DNA of 64,000 nt from Rhizobium sp. RM (lineage in GTDB: Bacteria > Pseudomonadota > Alphaproteobacteria > Rhizobiales > Rhizobiaceae). Within the stretch, counting starts at the first letter, position 1, and each line of letters starts with the position of its first letter. The notes under the pieces were generated by a model. The model ran no database searches. It saw nothing but the letters and a program-made list of their open reading frames with translations, and was not told the origin of the DNA. Positions 53,698-63,094 of this stretch are shown here, piece after piece. The stretch covers positions 1,178,001-1,242,000 of the forward strand of contig NZ_JACAWV010000022.1 of NCBI RefSeq assembly GCF_013390595.1. The letters run 5' to 3'. Position numbers and translations under genes: made by a program.

Positions 53698-54738
53698 ATG
53701 ACAAGCGAAACGGCCATTCCCGTATTCGACGGACATAACGATGTGCTGCTGAGATTGTGGCGCTCAGGCAATCCGTCGCCGGAGACGCTTCTGGTGGACG
53801 GTGACACCGTTGGCCATATCGATCTTCCGCGTGCGAAAAAGGGCGGTCTGGCGGGTGGCCTCTGCGCAATCTATGTTCCCTCGCCCAGCATGGAAAAAGA
53901 TGCAAATGGCGATTTTCTCGCACCTGAGCAGTGCGATGCGCTTGCCGCGACACTCTCCATGGCGAGCCTGTTGTTCCGTGCCGAGAAGAAGTCCAACGGC
54001 GCGCTGAAGGTCTGCCGGACTGCCGCAGATATTCGCGACGCCATGGCAACCGGTGCATTCGCATCGGTCTTCCATATCGAGGGCGCCGAAGCGATCGCCG
54101 GTGATCTGGATGCGCTCTACGTTCTGCACCAGGCTGGCCTGCGTACCCTTGGCCCGGTCTGGAGCCGCCCGAACATCTTCGCCTACGGCGTTCCGTTCCG
54201 CTTCCCTTCCACCCCGGATATTGGCCCTGGCCTGACGGAGACCGGCAAGCGGCTGATCAAGACCTGCAATGAACTGAAGATCATGGTCGACCTGTCGCAC
54301 ATGAACGAGCAGGGCTTCTGGGACATCGCAAAGATCACCGACGCACCACTCGTGGCGTCCCATTCGAACGCCTATGCTCTGTGCAATCACAGCCGTAATC
54401 TGACCGACCGCCAACTCGATGCGATCCGCGATACGGGCGGACTTGCCGGCATCAACTTCGGTGTTCTTTTCCTGCGTCAGGACGGTGTGAAAAACCCGGA
54501 TACCGATCTTGGCGAACTGGTGCGCCATGTCGATTATATCGCCAACCGCATCGGTATCGATCACGTTGCACTTGGTTCGGATTTCGACGGCACGACAATC
54601 CCGGCATCAATGAAGGACGCTGGCGATCTGCAACTGCTGGTCAAGGCGTTACGCAACAGTGGTTATGACGATGACGCCCTTGCCAAGATTTGCCACGGCA
54701 ACTGGGTTCGCGTGCTGGAAAAAACCTGGGGCGCTTAA
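53698..54738 (+). CDS. Membrane dipeptidase family (M19) zinc dipeptidase
   Basis: The 346-aa barrel metallopeptidase cleaves dipeptides, including those with a D-residue at the C-terminal position. The zinc ligands are visible: His13 and Asp15 in FDGHNDVLL, the bridging Glu in FHIEGAEAIAGD, and the His pairs in VDLSHMNEQGFWD and VASHSNAY. The start is ATG 53698; a longer frame to 53443 would overlap the divergent binding-protein gene. No signal peptide is seen, so unlike its mammalian namesake it should be cytoplasmic. It is divergent from the peptide importer. Confidence 0.9.
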   Translation: MTSETAIPVFDGHNDVLLRLWRSGNPSPETLLVDGDTVGHIDLPRAKKGGLAGGLCAIYVPSPSMEKDANGDFLAPEQCDALAATLSMASLLFRAEKKSNGALKVCRTAADIRDAMATGAFASVFHIEGAEAIAGDLDALYVLHQAGLRTLGPVWSRPNIFAYGVPFRFPSTPDIGPGLTETGKRLIKTCNELKIMVDLSHMNEQGFWDIAKITDAPLVASHSNAYALCNHSRNLTDRQLDAIRDTGGLAGINFGVLFLRQDGVKNPDTDLGELVRHVDYIANRIGIDHVALGSDFDGTTIPASMKDAGDLQLLVKALRNSGYDDDALAKICHGNWVRVLEKTWGA

Positions 54739-54790
54739 GACGCCCGAGGTTAATCTCAATTGCTCCGGCGCAGATGCGCCGGAGACAAGG

Positions 54791-54825
54791 GCGGCAAGGC
54801 TCAAGCCTTTGCCGCTTTCTTTTTG
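54791..54825 (+). terminator. Probable terminator after the dipeptidase
   Basis: GCGGCAA-GGC-TCAA-GCC-T-TTGCCGC (10 bp with one bulge) is followed by TTTCTTTTT. It overlaps the 3' end of the convergent small membrane gene. A second hairpin, CTCCGGCGC-AGAT-GCGCCGGAG (54763-54784), lies just before and lacks a T run. Confidence 0.5.
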
Positions 54826-55094
54826 CCCGTTGCGCGAAACGCGAGAAGGCCGCCAACCAGGGCGAACATCGCCCACTTGAGCGGCAATGCATCCGCCGTC
54901 TCGCTGCGGATCGGCAGGACGGTGACAGTGCCGGGGCTCGATTCATATCCGGTCTGCCCGCTGGCCTTTGCATCGGCAATCTGCTGTGGCGAAACAACCC
55001 ATTCCGCTCCCCGCATCTTGTCGTACGTCATGAAACCACCGCCGGCGACAACGGCAACAACGAGTGAAATCACGATTCTTGTGGGCATGTTCAT
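54801..55094 (-). CDS. Small membrane protein
   Basis: The 97-aa product starts at ATG 55094, 6 bases after AAGGAG (55106-55101). Helix 1 is TRIVISLVVAVVAGGGFMTY; helix 2 near the C-terminus is LKWAMFALVGGLLAFRA, followed by a Lys-rich tail GKKKAAKA. The loop between (about 40 residues) holds GAEWVVSPQQIADAKASGQTGYES. I do not recognise a family. It is divergent from lpiA, 280 bases away, and a link to membrane stress is only a guess from position. Confidence 0.75.
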   Translation of the reverse strand: MNMPTRIVISLVVAVVAGGGFMTYDKMRGAEWVVSPQQIADAKASGQTGYESSPGTVTVLPIRSETADALPLKWAMFALVGGLLAFRATGKKKAAKA

Positions 55095-55146
55095 AAGCAT
55101 CTCCTTCAACTGAAAGGAGCGTGTAGTCGCATCAAACAACACCACC

Positions 55147-55215
55147 AAGCAACCAGCACGTTTAATTTTGCACAGTTTGGGACAATGGCAAAAAACGCGC
55201 ATCTCCTGGTTGCTT
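55147..55215. repeat. Perfect 10-bp inverted repeat upstream of lpiA
   Basis: AAGCAACCAG (55147-55156) and CTGGTTGCTT (55206-55215) are perfect inverted copies 49 bases apart, and the right arm runs into TTTTTA. It could be an operator pair or a small transcript with a terminator. The rest of the 55216-55374 region shows nothing I can name. Confidence 0.35.
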
Positions 55216-55374
55216 TTTATCGCTCAATCTGGCGAAATCCCTTAAAAACCAAGCCCAAAGTACACATCGACAGTTTACGCGTTTCTGCTAATCACATTTC
55301 CCGAATGACACCGAAATGGCGACACAATCCTGTGGTTCGCCAGTCATCACATCGGCGCCGGCAAGCAGGGCAAC

Positions 55375-57975
55375 ATGGCAGACAAGAGCGAAGTAGCGCA
55401 GACCGAAACAGCTGAAGCAGAAGCTGAAGGCTTTTTTGCCAGACATCGCCCCTACATCACGGCAGCGGCAATTACGCTGATCTTCGTGATGATGACCGTC
55501 GCGATCTATCAGCTCACATCTGAGGTCCGCTATGACGACGTGATCGCGGCGTTGATGGGGACATCGATCACCTCGATCCTGCTGGCAATCCTCTTTACGG
55601 CGCTCAGTTTCCTGGCACTGATCTGGTATGATGCCAATGCCATTGAATATATTGGCAGAAAAGTTCCGTTCCATTCCATGGCAGCAACGGCCTTCGCCGC
55701 TTATGCCATTGGCAATACGGCAGGTTTCGGCCCCCTGAGTGGGGGAGCTATCCGCTTCCGCGCCTATTCGCGACTGGGCCTTTCCCCGGGTGAAATCGCC
55801 CGTGTCATTGCCTTCGTCACCCTCTCTTTCGGGCTTGGTCTGCTATCCGTCAGTGCCATTTCAACATTCATCGTCGCACCGCGAATTGCCGCAATCATCA
55901 ATGTCGATGCTGCTGTGTTGCGCGCTGCGGCACTTGCCATCATCGCCATTCTGGTGCTTGGCGCCTATTTCGGCCGCAACGGCAAAGCCATTCGTTTGGG
56001 AAGCTGGCGCTTGCGCCTTCCAGACAGCCGCACCTCCTCACGCCAGTTTCTTGTCTCGGCCCTGGATATTGCAGCGTCGGCATCCGTTCTCTACGTGCTT
56101 TTGCCGGAAACCCACCTCGGTTGGCCGACATTTTTTGCAATCTACGCGACCGCAGTCGGTCTCGGCGTGCTCAGCCACGTTCCGGCGGGCCTTGGCGTTT
56201 TCGAGACCGTGATGGTTGCCGGTCTCGGCAATGCCATCAGCATTGATCAACTGCTGGGCAGTCTCGTCCTCTACCGTGTCATCTACCACGTCCTGCCGCT
56301 GGTCGTCGCCATTCTGGTGATGATCGCTTCCGAAATGAAGCAGTTCGCAGCCAGGCCGCTCGTCTCGGATATCGGCCAGCTTGCCGTCAGGCTCGCTCCG
56401 CCCTTGCTTTCCGCCTATGCAATGCTCCTCGGCGCCATGCTGATCTTCTCGAGTGTTACGCCCACGCCGGACAGCAACCTCGATTTCCTTGCGAATTTTG
56501 TCCCCCTGCCGATCATCGAAGCCGCCCACTTCCTGACAAGCATCATGGGCCTCATCCTGGTCGTTTCATCGCGCGGCCTGGGTCAGCGCCTTGATGGAGC
56601 ATGGTGGATTGCACTCGTAGCGGCTTCTGCCGCCCTCGTATTTTCACTTCTCAAGGCCATCGCCGTCTTCGAAGCGGCTTTCCTCGGCATCTTCATCGCG
56701 GCACTTGTCGCCAACATGCGCAGCTTCAACCGGCACGCATCGCTCATCAAACAGGCGCTGGGGCCAAGCTGGCTCGGCGCCATGACTGTGATCGTCGCCG
56801 GCGCAGCCACGATCCTGCTCTTTGTCTATCGCGACACCGACTACAGCCACGCATTGTGGTGGCAGTTCGAGTTCTCAGAGGAAGCGCCGCGCGGATTGCG
56901 TGCCGTATTGGGTCTGGTTCTGGCCTCTTCGACCATCGCGATCTTCAGTCTCATGCGCCCGGTCCGCTACAAGCCGGATGCCATCCAGGCGGATGACATC
57001 GTGAAAGCGACCAGTATCGTCATGCAGCAGGACGAAGCCGATGCCAATCTGGTGCGCATGGGCGACAAGCACGTGATGTTTTCGGAGACCGGAAACGCCT
57101 TCATCATGTACGGCATTCAGGGCCGCTCGTGGATTGCCTTTACTGACCCGGTCGGCGATGAAGAGGACTTTCCCGATCTCGTCTGGGAATTTGTCGAAGC
57201 TGCCCGCTCAGCCGGTGCACGCGCCGCCTTTTATCAGATTTCCCCATCGCTTCTGTCGCATTGCGCCGATGCGGGCCTGCGAGCCTTCAAGCTCGGGGAA
57301 CTTGCTCTGGTCAACCTGACGGCCTTCGAATTGAAGGGGGGAAAGCTCGCCAATCTGCGGCAGTCGCTCAGCCGCGGCGCGCGCGACGGGCTGAGTTTCG
57401 AGGTCATCGATCCGCCGCAGGTCCCGGATATTCTCGACGAACTGAAACAGGTTTCCGACGGATGGCTGACGCACCACAACACGCGTGAAAAGCGTTTCTC
57501 GCTTGGCGCTTTCGAACCTGACTACATTCTGTCGCAACCTGTCGCCGTGTTGCGAAAAGACGGAAAGATTACGGCCTTTGCCAACGTCATGGTGACGGAC
57601 ACGAAGAAAGAGGCCACCATCGATCTCATGCGTTTTTCGGTCGACGCGCCGCGCGGCTCGATGGATTTCCTGTTCGTCAGTATCATGCAACATCTGCGCG
57701 AAGCCGGTTACGAAAGCTTCAACCTCGGCATGGCGCCCATGTCAGGCATGTCGAAGCGCGATATCGCACCGGTCTGGGACCGCATCGGCGGAACGCTGTT
57801 TGAGCACGGCGAGCGCTTTTACAACTTCAAGGGTCTGCGCGCCTTCAAATCCAAGTTTCACCCGAAGTGGGAACCACGCTATCTTGCTGTGCAAAATGGC
57901 GCCGATGCCGCGCTGGCACTGATGGACGTCACCGTTCTCATCAGTGGAGGGGTCAGAGGAGTGATTGGCAAATGA
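55375..57975 (+). CDS. lpiA: Bifunctional lysylphosphatidylglycerol synthase/flippase (MprF family)
   Basis: The 866-aa membrane protein adds lysine from Lys-tRNA to phosphatidylglycerol and flips the product outward. This lowers surface charge and raises resistance to cationic peptides and acid. The first 530 residues form about 14 helices, with the flippase motif NTAGFGPLSGGAIRFRAYSRLGLS near residue 115. The C-terminal cytoplasmic DUF2156 synthase domain (about 545-860) includes GDEEDFPDLVWEFVEAARSAG and FNLGMAPMSGM. Rhizobial relatives are named lpiA (low-pH inducible). The stop overlaps acvB by four bases, the known lpiA-atvA/acvB arrangement. Confidence 0.93.
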   Translation: MADKSEVAQTETAEAEAEGFFARHRPYITAAAITLIFVMMTVAIYQLTSEVRYDDVIAALMGTSITSILLAILFTALSFLALIWYDANAIEYIGRKVPFHSMAATAFAAYAIGNTAGFGPLSGGAIRFRAYSRLGLSPGEIARVIAFVTLSFGLGLLSVSAISTFIVAPRIAAIINVDAAVLRAAALAIIAILVLGAYFGRNGKAIRLGSWRLRLPDSRTSSRQFLVSALDIAASASVLYVLLPETHLGWPTFFAIYATAVGLGVLSHVPAGLGVFETVMVAGLGNAISIDQLLGSLVLYRVIYHVLPLVVAILVMIASEMKQFAARPLVSDIGQLAVRLAPPLLSAYAMLLGAMLIFSSVTPTPDSNLDFLANFVPLPIIEAAHFLTSIMGLILVVSSRGLGQRLDGAWWIALVAASAALVFSLLKAIAVFEAAFLGIFIAALVANMRSFNRHASLIKQALGPSWLGAMTVIVAGAATILLFVYRDTDYSHALWWQFEFSEEAPRGLRAVLGLVLASSTIAIFSLMRPVRYKPDAIQADDIVKATSIVMQQDEADANLVRMGDKHVMFSETGNAFIMYGIQGRSWIAFTDPVGDEEDFPDLVWEFVEAARSAGARAAFYQISPSLLSHCADAGLRAFKLGELALVNLTAFELKGGKLANLRQSLSRGARDGLSFEVIDPPQVPDILDELKQVSDGWLTHHNTREKRFSLGAFEPDYILSQPVAVLRKDGKITAFANVMVTDTKKEATIDLMRFSVDAPRGSMDFLFVSIMQHLREAGYESFNLGMAPMSGMSKRDIAPVWDRIGGTLFEHGERFYNFKGLRAFKSKFHPKWEPRYLAVQNGADAALALMDVTVLISGGVRGVIGK

Positions 57976-59342
57976 GAAAAACCATCCCGCTGAAATGGGC
58001 ACTTGCAGCCGTTGCCCTTCTTTTCCCGAGCATGGCTTTTTCGCAGGACAAACCGGCTTATGAGACCGGAATGATCCCGGCCGATCACATTATGGTGCCC
58101 GATGGCGACATCCTTGCCAGCATCTTCCTGATCTCGGATGCCAATGGCTGGACCGATGCCGATGAGGCACGTGCCAAGGCGCTGGTCGAAAAAGGCGCAG
58201 CCGTGGTCGGTATCGACTTTCGCGACTATATCAAGGCGCTCGAAGCCGACGAAGACGAATGCATCTACATGATCTCGGATATCGAATCCTTGTCTCAGCA
58301 GATCCAGCGCACGGCTGGCACAAGCAGCTACAAGCTTCCGATTGTGACGGGGATCGGCGAAGGCGGAACGCTCGCGCTGGCAATGATTGCCCAAAGCCCG
58401 CCTTCGACCGTTCGTGAAGCAATCGCCGTCGATCCCAAGGCAGGTCTGCCGCTCCAGAAAATCCTCTGCACACCGGCGAGCAAAGACAAGGTCGGCAATG
58501 AGACCGTTTACGGCCTGACCGATGGCGCTCTGCCTGCTCCTGTCAGCGTATCCTTTACGCCAGAGGCGGATCAGAAGGGTCGCGACCATGTCAACGACCT
58601 GTTGAAGTCGCATCCTGATATCGACGTCGAGGATGTAACCGACAAGGCCGCCGACGTGTTGGCGCAATCCCTGTCCGATGAGATCGACGCCGCGGGCGAT
58701 TCCGGTTCGCCGCTTGGCCTGCCGATCACCGTACTGGAAACCAAACCCGTGATGGATACGATGGCGATCATCTATTCCGGCGACGGTGGCTGGCGCGACC
58801 TGGACGAGGAAGTGGGCGGCGCATTGCAGAAGGAAGGTGTTCCCGTCATCGGCGTCGATTCGCTGCGCTATTTCTGGAAGGAAAAGAAACCGGAAGAGAT
58901 CGCCAGCGATCTCGGCCGCGTCATCGATACCTACCGCAAGGAATGGAAGGTGCGGAATGTGCTGCTGATCGGTTACTCTTTCGGCGCGGATATCCTGCCA
59001 GCAACCTTTAATCTGCTACCGGATCGCGACAAGTCGCACGTCGTGCAGCTAACCCTGATGGGCCTTTCCGACGAAGTCGATTTCGAGATTTCGGTCGGGG
59101 GATGGCTTGGCATGTCCGGTGAGGGCAAAGGCGGCAAGACCATCGACGATATCGCCAAGATCGACCCGAAACTTGTTCAATGCATCTACGGAACCGAAGA
59201 AGAGGAAGATGACCCCTGCCCTCGCCTGAAAGCGCAGGGCGTTGAAACTCTCGGCATCGAGGGCGGACATCACTTCGACGAGGATTACGAGGCGCTTGCC
59301 AGGCGCATCCTTACCGCGCTCAGAACGCGGTTGCCGAAGTGA
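57972..59342 (+). CDS. acvB: AcvB/VirJ family periplasmic hydrolase
   Basis: The 456-aa exported protein has a signal peptide (WALAAVALLFPSMAFS, cleavage near AFS-QD) and two alpha/beta-hydrolase-like halves. The C-terminal half carries the active-site elbow GYSFGAD (Ser336) and a His in EGGHHFDED (433/434). The N-terminal half has GIGEGG at the equivalent place and lacks the Ser. AcvB of Agrobacterium and AtvA of Rhizobium tropici are reported to hydrolyse lysyl-phosphatidylglycerol and to matter for virulence or acid tolerance. The gene is translationally coupled to lpiA, so maker and remover of the lipid are one operon. Confidence 0.93.
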   Translation: MRKTIPLKWALAAVALLFPSMAFSQDKPAYETGMIPADHIMVPDGDILASIFLISDANGWTDADEARAKALVEKGAAVVGIDFRDYIKALEADEDECIYMISDIESLSQQIQRTAGTSSYKLPIVTGIGEGGTLALAMIAQSPPSTVREAIAVDPKAGLPLQKILCTPASKDKVGNETVYGLTDGALPAPVSVSFTPEADQKGRDHVNDLLKSHPDIDVEDVTDKAADVLAQSLSDEIDAAGDSGSPLGLPITVLETKPVMDTMAIIYSGDGGWRDLDEEVGGALQKEGVPVIGVDSLRYFWKEKKPEEIASDLGRVIDTYRKEWKVRNVLLIGYSFGADILPATFNLLPDRDKSHVVQLTLMGLSDEVDFEISVGGWLGMSGEGKGGKTIDDIAKIDPKLVQCIYGTEEEEDDPCPRLKAQGVETLGIEGGHHFDEDYEALARRILTALRTRLPK

Positions 59343-59365
59343 CGATGTGACAGTCGGCGGCAAGA

Positions 59366-62300
59366 CTACGCGAACAGGCCGTCTGACACGACGAAACCGC
59401 TTTTCTGCAGATCGCTGAGCGTCGTATCAAGGAACTGGATCGAGCCGCCATCCGGCGTTGCGACAAAGAGTTCGTTTGCCGAAACCACCGTCACTGCGGC
59501 CAGCAAAGCAGCCTTGGATGCAAAAAGGTCGCTGCTGAACACAAGTGTATCGTCGGCACGCAACTGATCCACGATATCGGCGCCGTGGCCGCTGCTGAAC
59601 CAGAAGGCATCCGCCCCTGCCCCACCTTTCATACGGTCGTTGCCAGTTCCGCCATAGAGCACGTCGTTGCCTTCATTGCCCTCCATCGTATCGTTGCCAG
59701 CACCACCAACAAGCACGTCATCACCCAACCTGCCCTTGATGACGTCGTTGCCGCCTCGTCCTTCGATGATATCGTTGCCTGCCAGGCCGGAAATCGTTTC
59801 GTTTGCGTCAGTGCCCACGATGGTCGGCGTACCATATCCGGGCCCGCTGCTGGCCGGAGCCCCTTTGACTGTCAGGGCCAAAGTTGCCGTCGCCGTCGCA
59901 CCCTGGCTGTCACGGATCGTGTATTGGAAATTATCAGTCAGACTGGAGCTTTCAGAAAGGCCGGCAACCGAAGGGTTGCTTTCGTCCACATCGTAACTCC
60001 AGCTTCCATCCGCTTTGAGAACAAGCGTTCCAAAACTGCCGGTTATCGTAGTGCCTGCTGCCGTGACGTTGACGGCGGCGCCAGTGCCGCTGGCAGACAG
60101 AACGGACAATGTATCGCCGGTATCGACGTCACTATCGTTGCCGAGTACCGTTCCAGTCGCATTGGTCGCACCAGCGGTGGCCATGGCCGCATCGTCAGCG
60201 GCAACGGGCGCATGGTTGGTTCCCTTGATCGTGAACACCAGATTGGCCGTCGATTGCAGCCCGGTTTCATCACGAATGGTGTAACTGAAGGTTTCGGTCA
60301 GGGTGGAGCTACCCGAAAGTCCTGAAACCGCCGGATTGGATGCATTCGGGACGTAGCGATAGCTTCCGTCGGGATCAATGACCAACAGGCCATAGGTACC
60401 TGTCAACTGTGTATCGTTCTCGGTGACGATAACACTCGACGAACCATGCACCACCCGTGTCACAGCCATGAAATCGCCGGTATCAGGATCTGAATCGTTG
60501 GTGACGACGTTGCCGCTGGCGCTGGCATTGGCGGCCACCGTGCCGCTGTCATTGATGGCTACTGGCGCATCGTTGCTGCCAGCAATCGTAACCGTCAGGC
60601 TCGCCTTGGCCGTACCACCGCGACCATCCGAGATGGTGTATTCGAAGCTCTCGACCAGATTGTCGAAATAGAGTGCGTTGACGACCGGGTTGGTCGCAGA
60701 TGGCGTAAAGCTATATGCACCGTTCGCCGCAATCGTCAGCGCGCCATAATTGGTCTGAATGGTTTGCGCTGAGCCGAGGGAATAGGTGACGCCCTTGACC
60801 ACGATCGAGGCAACCGACAAGACATCCCCATCACTGTCCTGATCATTGGTCAGGAGATTACCCGACGCCGTGTTGCCCGGACCGTCTTCCGCAACCGTTT
60901 TGAGGTCACCGGTCGCAGTTGGCGCGGTATTGGCAGGCCCGGACGGAGCCGAGGGTGTGACAATGAATTGCGCTGCCTTCACGCTCGAAGCCGTAATCGC
61001 GCTCAGGGTCGCAACCGTCGCAAAGGCACCGGGACCAGCAGAACCGTCCACATCAACCTCGACAAGCGTGTCGGCACCCGACTGCGTGACGCGAATGTAG
61101 CCCGACGCAAAGGCATTTGCGCCGGTCGTGCCCGTAGGCATTGCCAGAATACCGGAAAGATCGAAGAAGTCGTCGGATCGAAAGTCGGAAACGATGTCGC
61201 CTATCTCGCTCATGCTGTTGATGACGAAGGTATCCGTACCCGCGCCACCTTTCAGCGTATCGACGCCGGCGCCGCCAATCAGCCGATCGTTGCCCTCATT
61301 GCCCTCCAGATAGTCATTCCCATCGCCACCGATCAGAATATCGTCTCCGGTGAGCCCCTTGATCGTGTCGTTCCCCCCAAGACCTGCAATGACGTCAGCG
61401 CCCGCGGTACCACGTAGCGTATCGGCTCCCGCCGTTCCGCTGATCGTCGGCTCGGGTTCGCCGCCGGTAGACGAGGCGCGAACGGAAACCGTCAACGATG
61501 CGGAAGACTGGAGACCAGCAGCATCACGGACGGTATAGGTGAAGACCTCCGACAAAGAAGCGGAGCCGGAAAGTGCCGCAACCGCGGGGTTGCTCTGATT
61601 TGGTTGGTAGACCCAGCTTCCATCGCTTTTCAGGATCAGTGATCCATAGCTCCCGACAAGGGTGGTTCCGCTGGCCGTTACACTCTGCGTCGTGCCTCCC
61701 GTCGCGTTGGCGGATAGCACCGAAAGTGCATCGCCCGCATCCGGATCAAGATCATTGGTCAGCAGATTTCCGTTGCCCGAAACGGTTTTGACAACCGAGG
61801 CCGTGTCGGCAACTGCCGTCGGAGCGTCGTTCAAACCGGTGATCTTCACTGTCACGACAGCGCTTGCTGTGCCGCCGCGTCCGTCCGAAATGCGATAGGA
61901 CAGAGTATCTTCGGCTGTCTGCCCCGCGCCAATCGCATTGGTGGCAGCCAATGTCGGGTCCACCTTGTAATAATAGCTGCCGTTCGGGCTTATGTAAAAC
62001 GTGCCGTATTTGCTGGCCACGGCGGTTTCCGTCATCTGAATGGCCGTTGCCTTGGACCCGTAAGTCGCCTGCGTTACCCGCAGGGCATCTCCGTCCACAT
62101 CGCTGTCATTGGCGAGCAGATTGAAGGTACTGCTTACCGTTGTCCGGTTTTCTGTAACGGTAATGTGGCTGTCGGCGACGGCAACCGGCGCTGTATCGCC
62201 AGGCTCCATCACCTCATCCGGGTCTGGTGAGGGACGTGGCCCGGAAATGGTACCAGTGAGCCCCTCCGTGTAAGCGATGTAATTTGCGAGTCGACCGCCG

Positions 62301-63013
62301 ACCACTTCGTAGGATTCGTTATCGGTATGGACCTGATCCTTCAGCGGCAGATCCTCGGTAATCGAACCGATATAGATGTCGTCGCGACTGGCCGCGATTT
62401 CGCGCTGCGCCTCCCGCACGATGTCCTGCCCGCCGTTCCAGCGGGCGTCCGAGCCGGTATAGGCGGTGTCGGCGACTTCCTGAATGAAAACGGGTGCAGA
62501 AGGATCGGTCTGCGCACGGATATAGTCCAGTACCTCAACCGTCGCTTCCTTGTAGGTCTCGACGTCGCTCGTACCGTCCATGATGCGCTTGGCATCAGCC
62601 TCTCCCTGCGCCCAGACGATTTTCAATTCTACCGTATAACCTTGCGCCTCCAGCGCGGCGATCGAAGCATTGATCCCCTGTATCGCGGCGACAGCGAGCG
62701 ATCCGGGTGTATTCGTGTCAGGATACCACCAAAGAAGGTCTGATCCAGGTGCATCAGAGGCATTACCATCGACGCCACTTGCCCCCTTGGCGAAATCCTG
62801 CACGACCACGTTGTTGGCAGTCGCAAATTTTGACGACGTTCCCGTGCCCTGGATCACTGTTTTCAGTGTCGATGCCGAAGCCCCACCGGAACCAAGATAG
62901 GACGACAGGTCGGCAGCAAGGACCGAAGCACCGGAATCGTTGTCCCCATAAAGGTTGAACATGTTGTCGGCATTCGATTGACCCATGAATGCGATAAACT
63001 GAATGACTGCCAT
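59366..63013 (-). CDS. Giant secreted SGNH-esterase-like protein with VCBS and RTX repeats
   Basis: The 1215-aa protein has a mosaic layout. Residues 1-255 look like an SGNH/sialate-O-acetylesterase domain: GQSNAD with Ser13, WAQGEADA near 134-141 and DQVHTD with His229. Five cadherin-like/VCBS domains follow (about 275-390, 395-513, 695-810, 815-930, 933-1050). Two RTX calcium-binding blocks of GGxGxDxx nonapeptides lie at 524-597 and 1064-1140. The end (1140-1215) fits a type I secretion signal, and there is no N-terminal signal peptide. The HlyD-type adaptor lies 81 bases upstream on the same strand. A role in deacetylating a surface or plant polysaccharide is inference. Confidence 0.88.
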   Translation of the reverse strand: MAVIQFIAFMGQSNADNMFNLYGDNDSGASVLAADLSSYLGSGGASASTLKTVIQGTGTSSKFATANNVVVQDFAKGASGVDGNASDAPGSDLLWWYPDTNTPGSLAVAAIQGINASIAALEAQGYTVELKIVWAQGEADAKRIMDGTSDVETYKEATVEVLDYIRAQTDPSAPVFIQEVADTAYTGSDARWNGGQDIVREAQREIAASRDDIYIGSITEDLPLKDQVHTDNESYEVVGGRLANYIAYTEGLTGTISGPRPSPDPDEVMEPGDTAPVAVADSHITVTENRTTVSSTFNLLANDSDVDGDALRVTQATYGSKATAIQMTETAVASKYGTFYISPNGSYYYKVDPTLAATNAIGAGQTAEDTLSYRISDGRGGTASAVVTVKITGLNDAPTAVADTASVVKTVSGNGNLLTNDLDPDAGDALSVLSANATGGTTQSVTASGTTLVGSYGSLILKSDGSWVYQPNQSNPAVAALSGSASLSEVFTYTVRDAAGLQSSASLTVSVRASSTGGEPEPTISGTAGADTLRGTAGADVIAGLGGNDTIKGLTGDDILIGGDGNDYLEGNEGNDRLIGGAGVDTLKGGAGTDTFVINSMSEIGDIVSDFRSDDFFDLSGILAMPTGTTGANAFASGYIRVTQSGADTLVEVDVDGSAGPGAFATVATLSAITASSVKAAQFIVTPSAPSGPANTAPTATGDLKTVAEDGPGNTASGNLLTNDQDSDGDVLSVASIVVKGVTYSLGSAQTIQTNYGALTIAANGAYSFTPSATNPVVNALYFDNLVESFEYTISDGRGGTAKASLTVTIAGSNDAPVAINDSGTVAANASASGNVVTNDSDPDTGDFMAVTRVVHGSSSVIVTENDTQLTGTYGLLVIDPDGSYRYVPNASNPAVSGLSGSSTLTETFSYTIRDETGLQSTANLVFTIKGTNHAPVAADDAAMATAGATNATGTVLGNDSDVDTGDTLSVLSASGTGAAVNVTAAGTTITGSFGTLVLKADGSWSYDVDESNPSVAGLSESSSLTDNFQYTIRDSQGATATATLALTVKGAPASSGPGYGTPTIVGTDANETISGLAGNDIIEGRGGNDVIKGRLGDDVLVGGAGNDTMEGNEGNDVLYGGTGNDRMKGGAGADAFWFSSGHGADIVDQLRADDTLVFSSDLFASKAALLAAVTVVSANELFVATPDGGSIQFLDTTLSDLQKSGFVVSDGLFA

Positions 63014-63094
63014 GGTCCCCTCCGGGCAAACGCCTTTTCGTTAAACTGACTGCCTTGTCTGGTACCGGTCGGAACTGATGTCTCCAGTCCCGGC

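Noticed and set aside
59585-62743. Many long plus-strand frames opposite the RTX gene
   Set aside because: They are mirror images of the repetitive Gly/Asp/Thr-rich coding sequence and show no SD or protein families.
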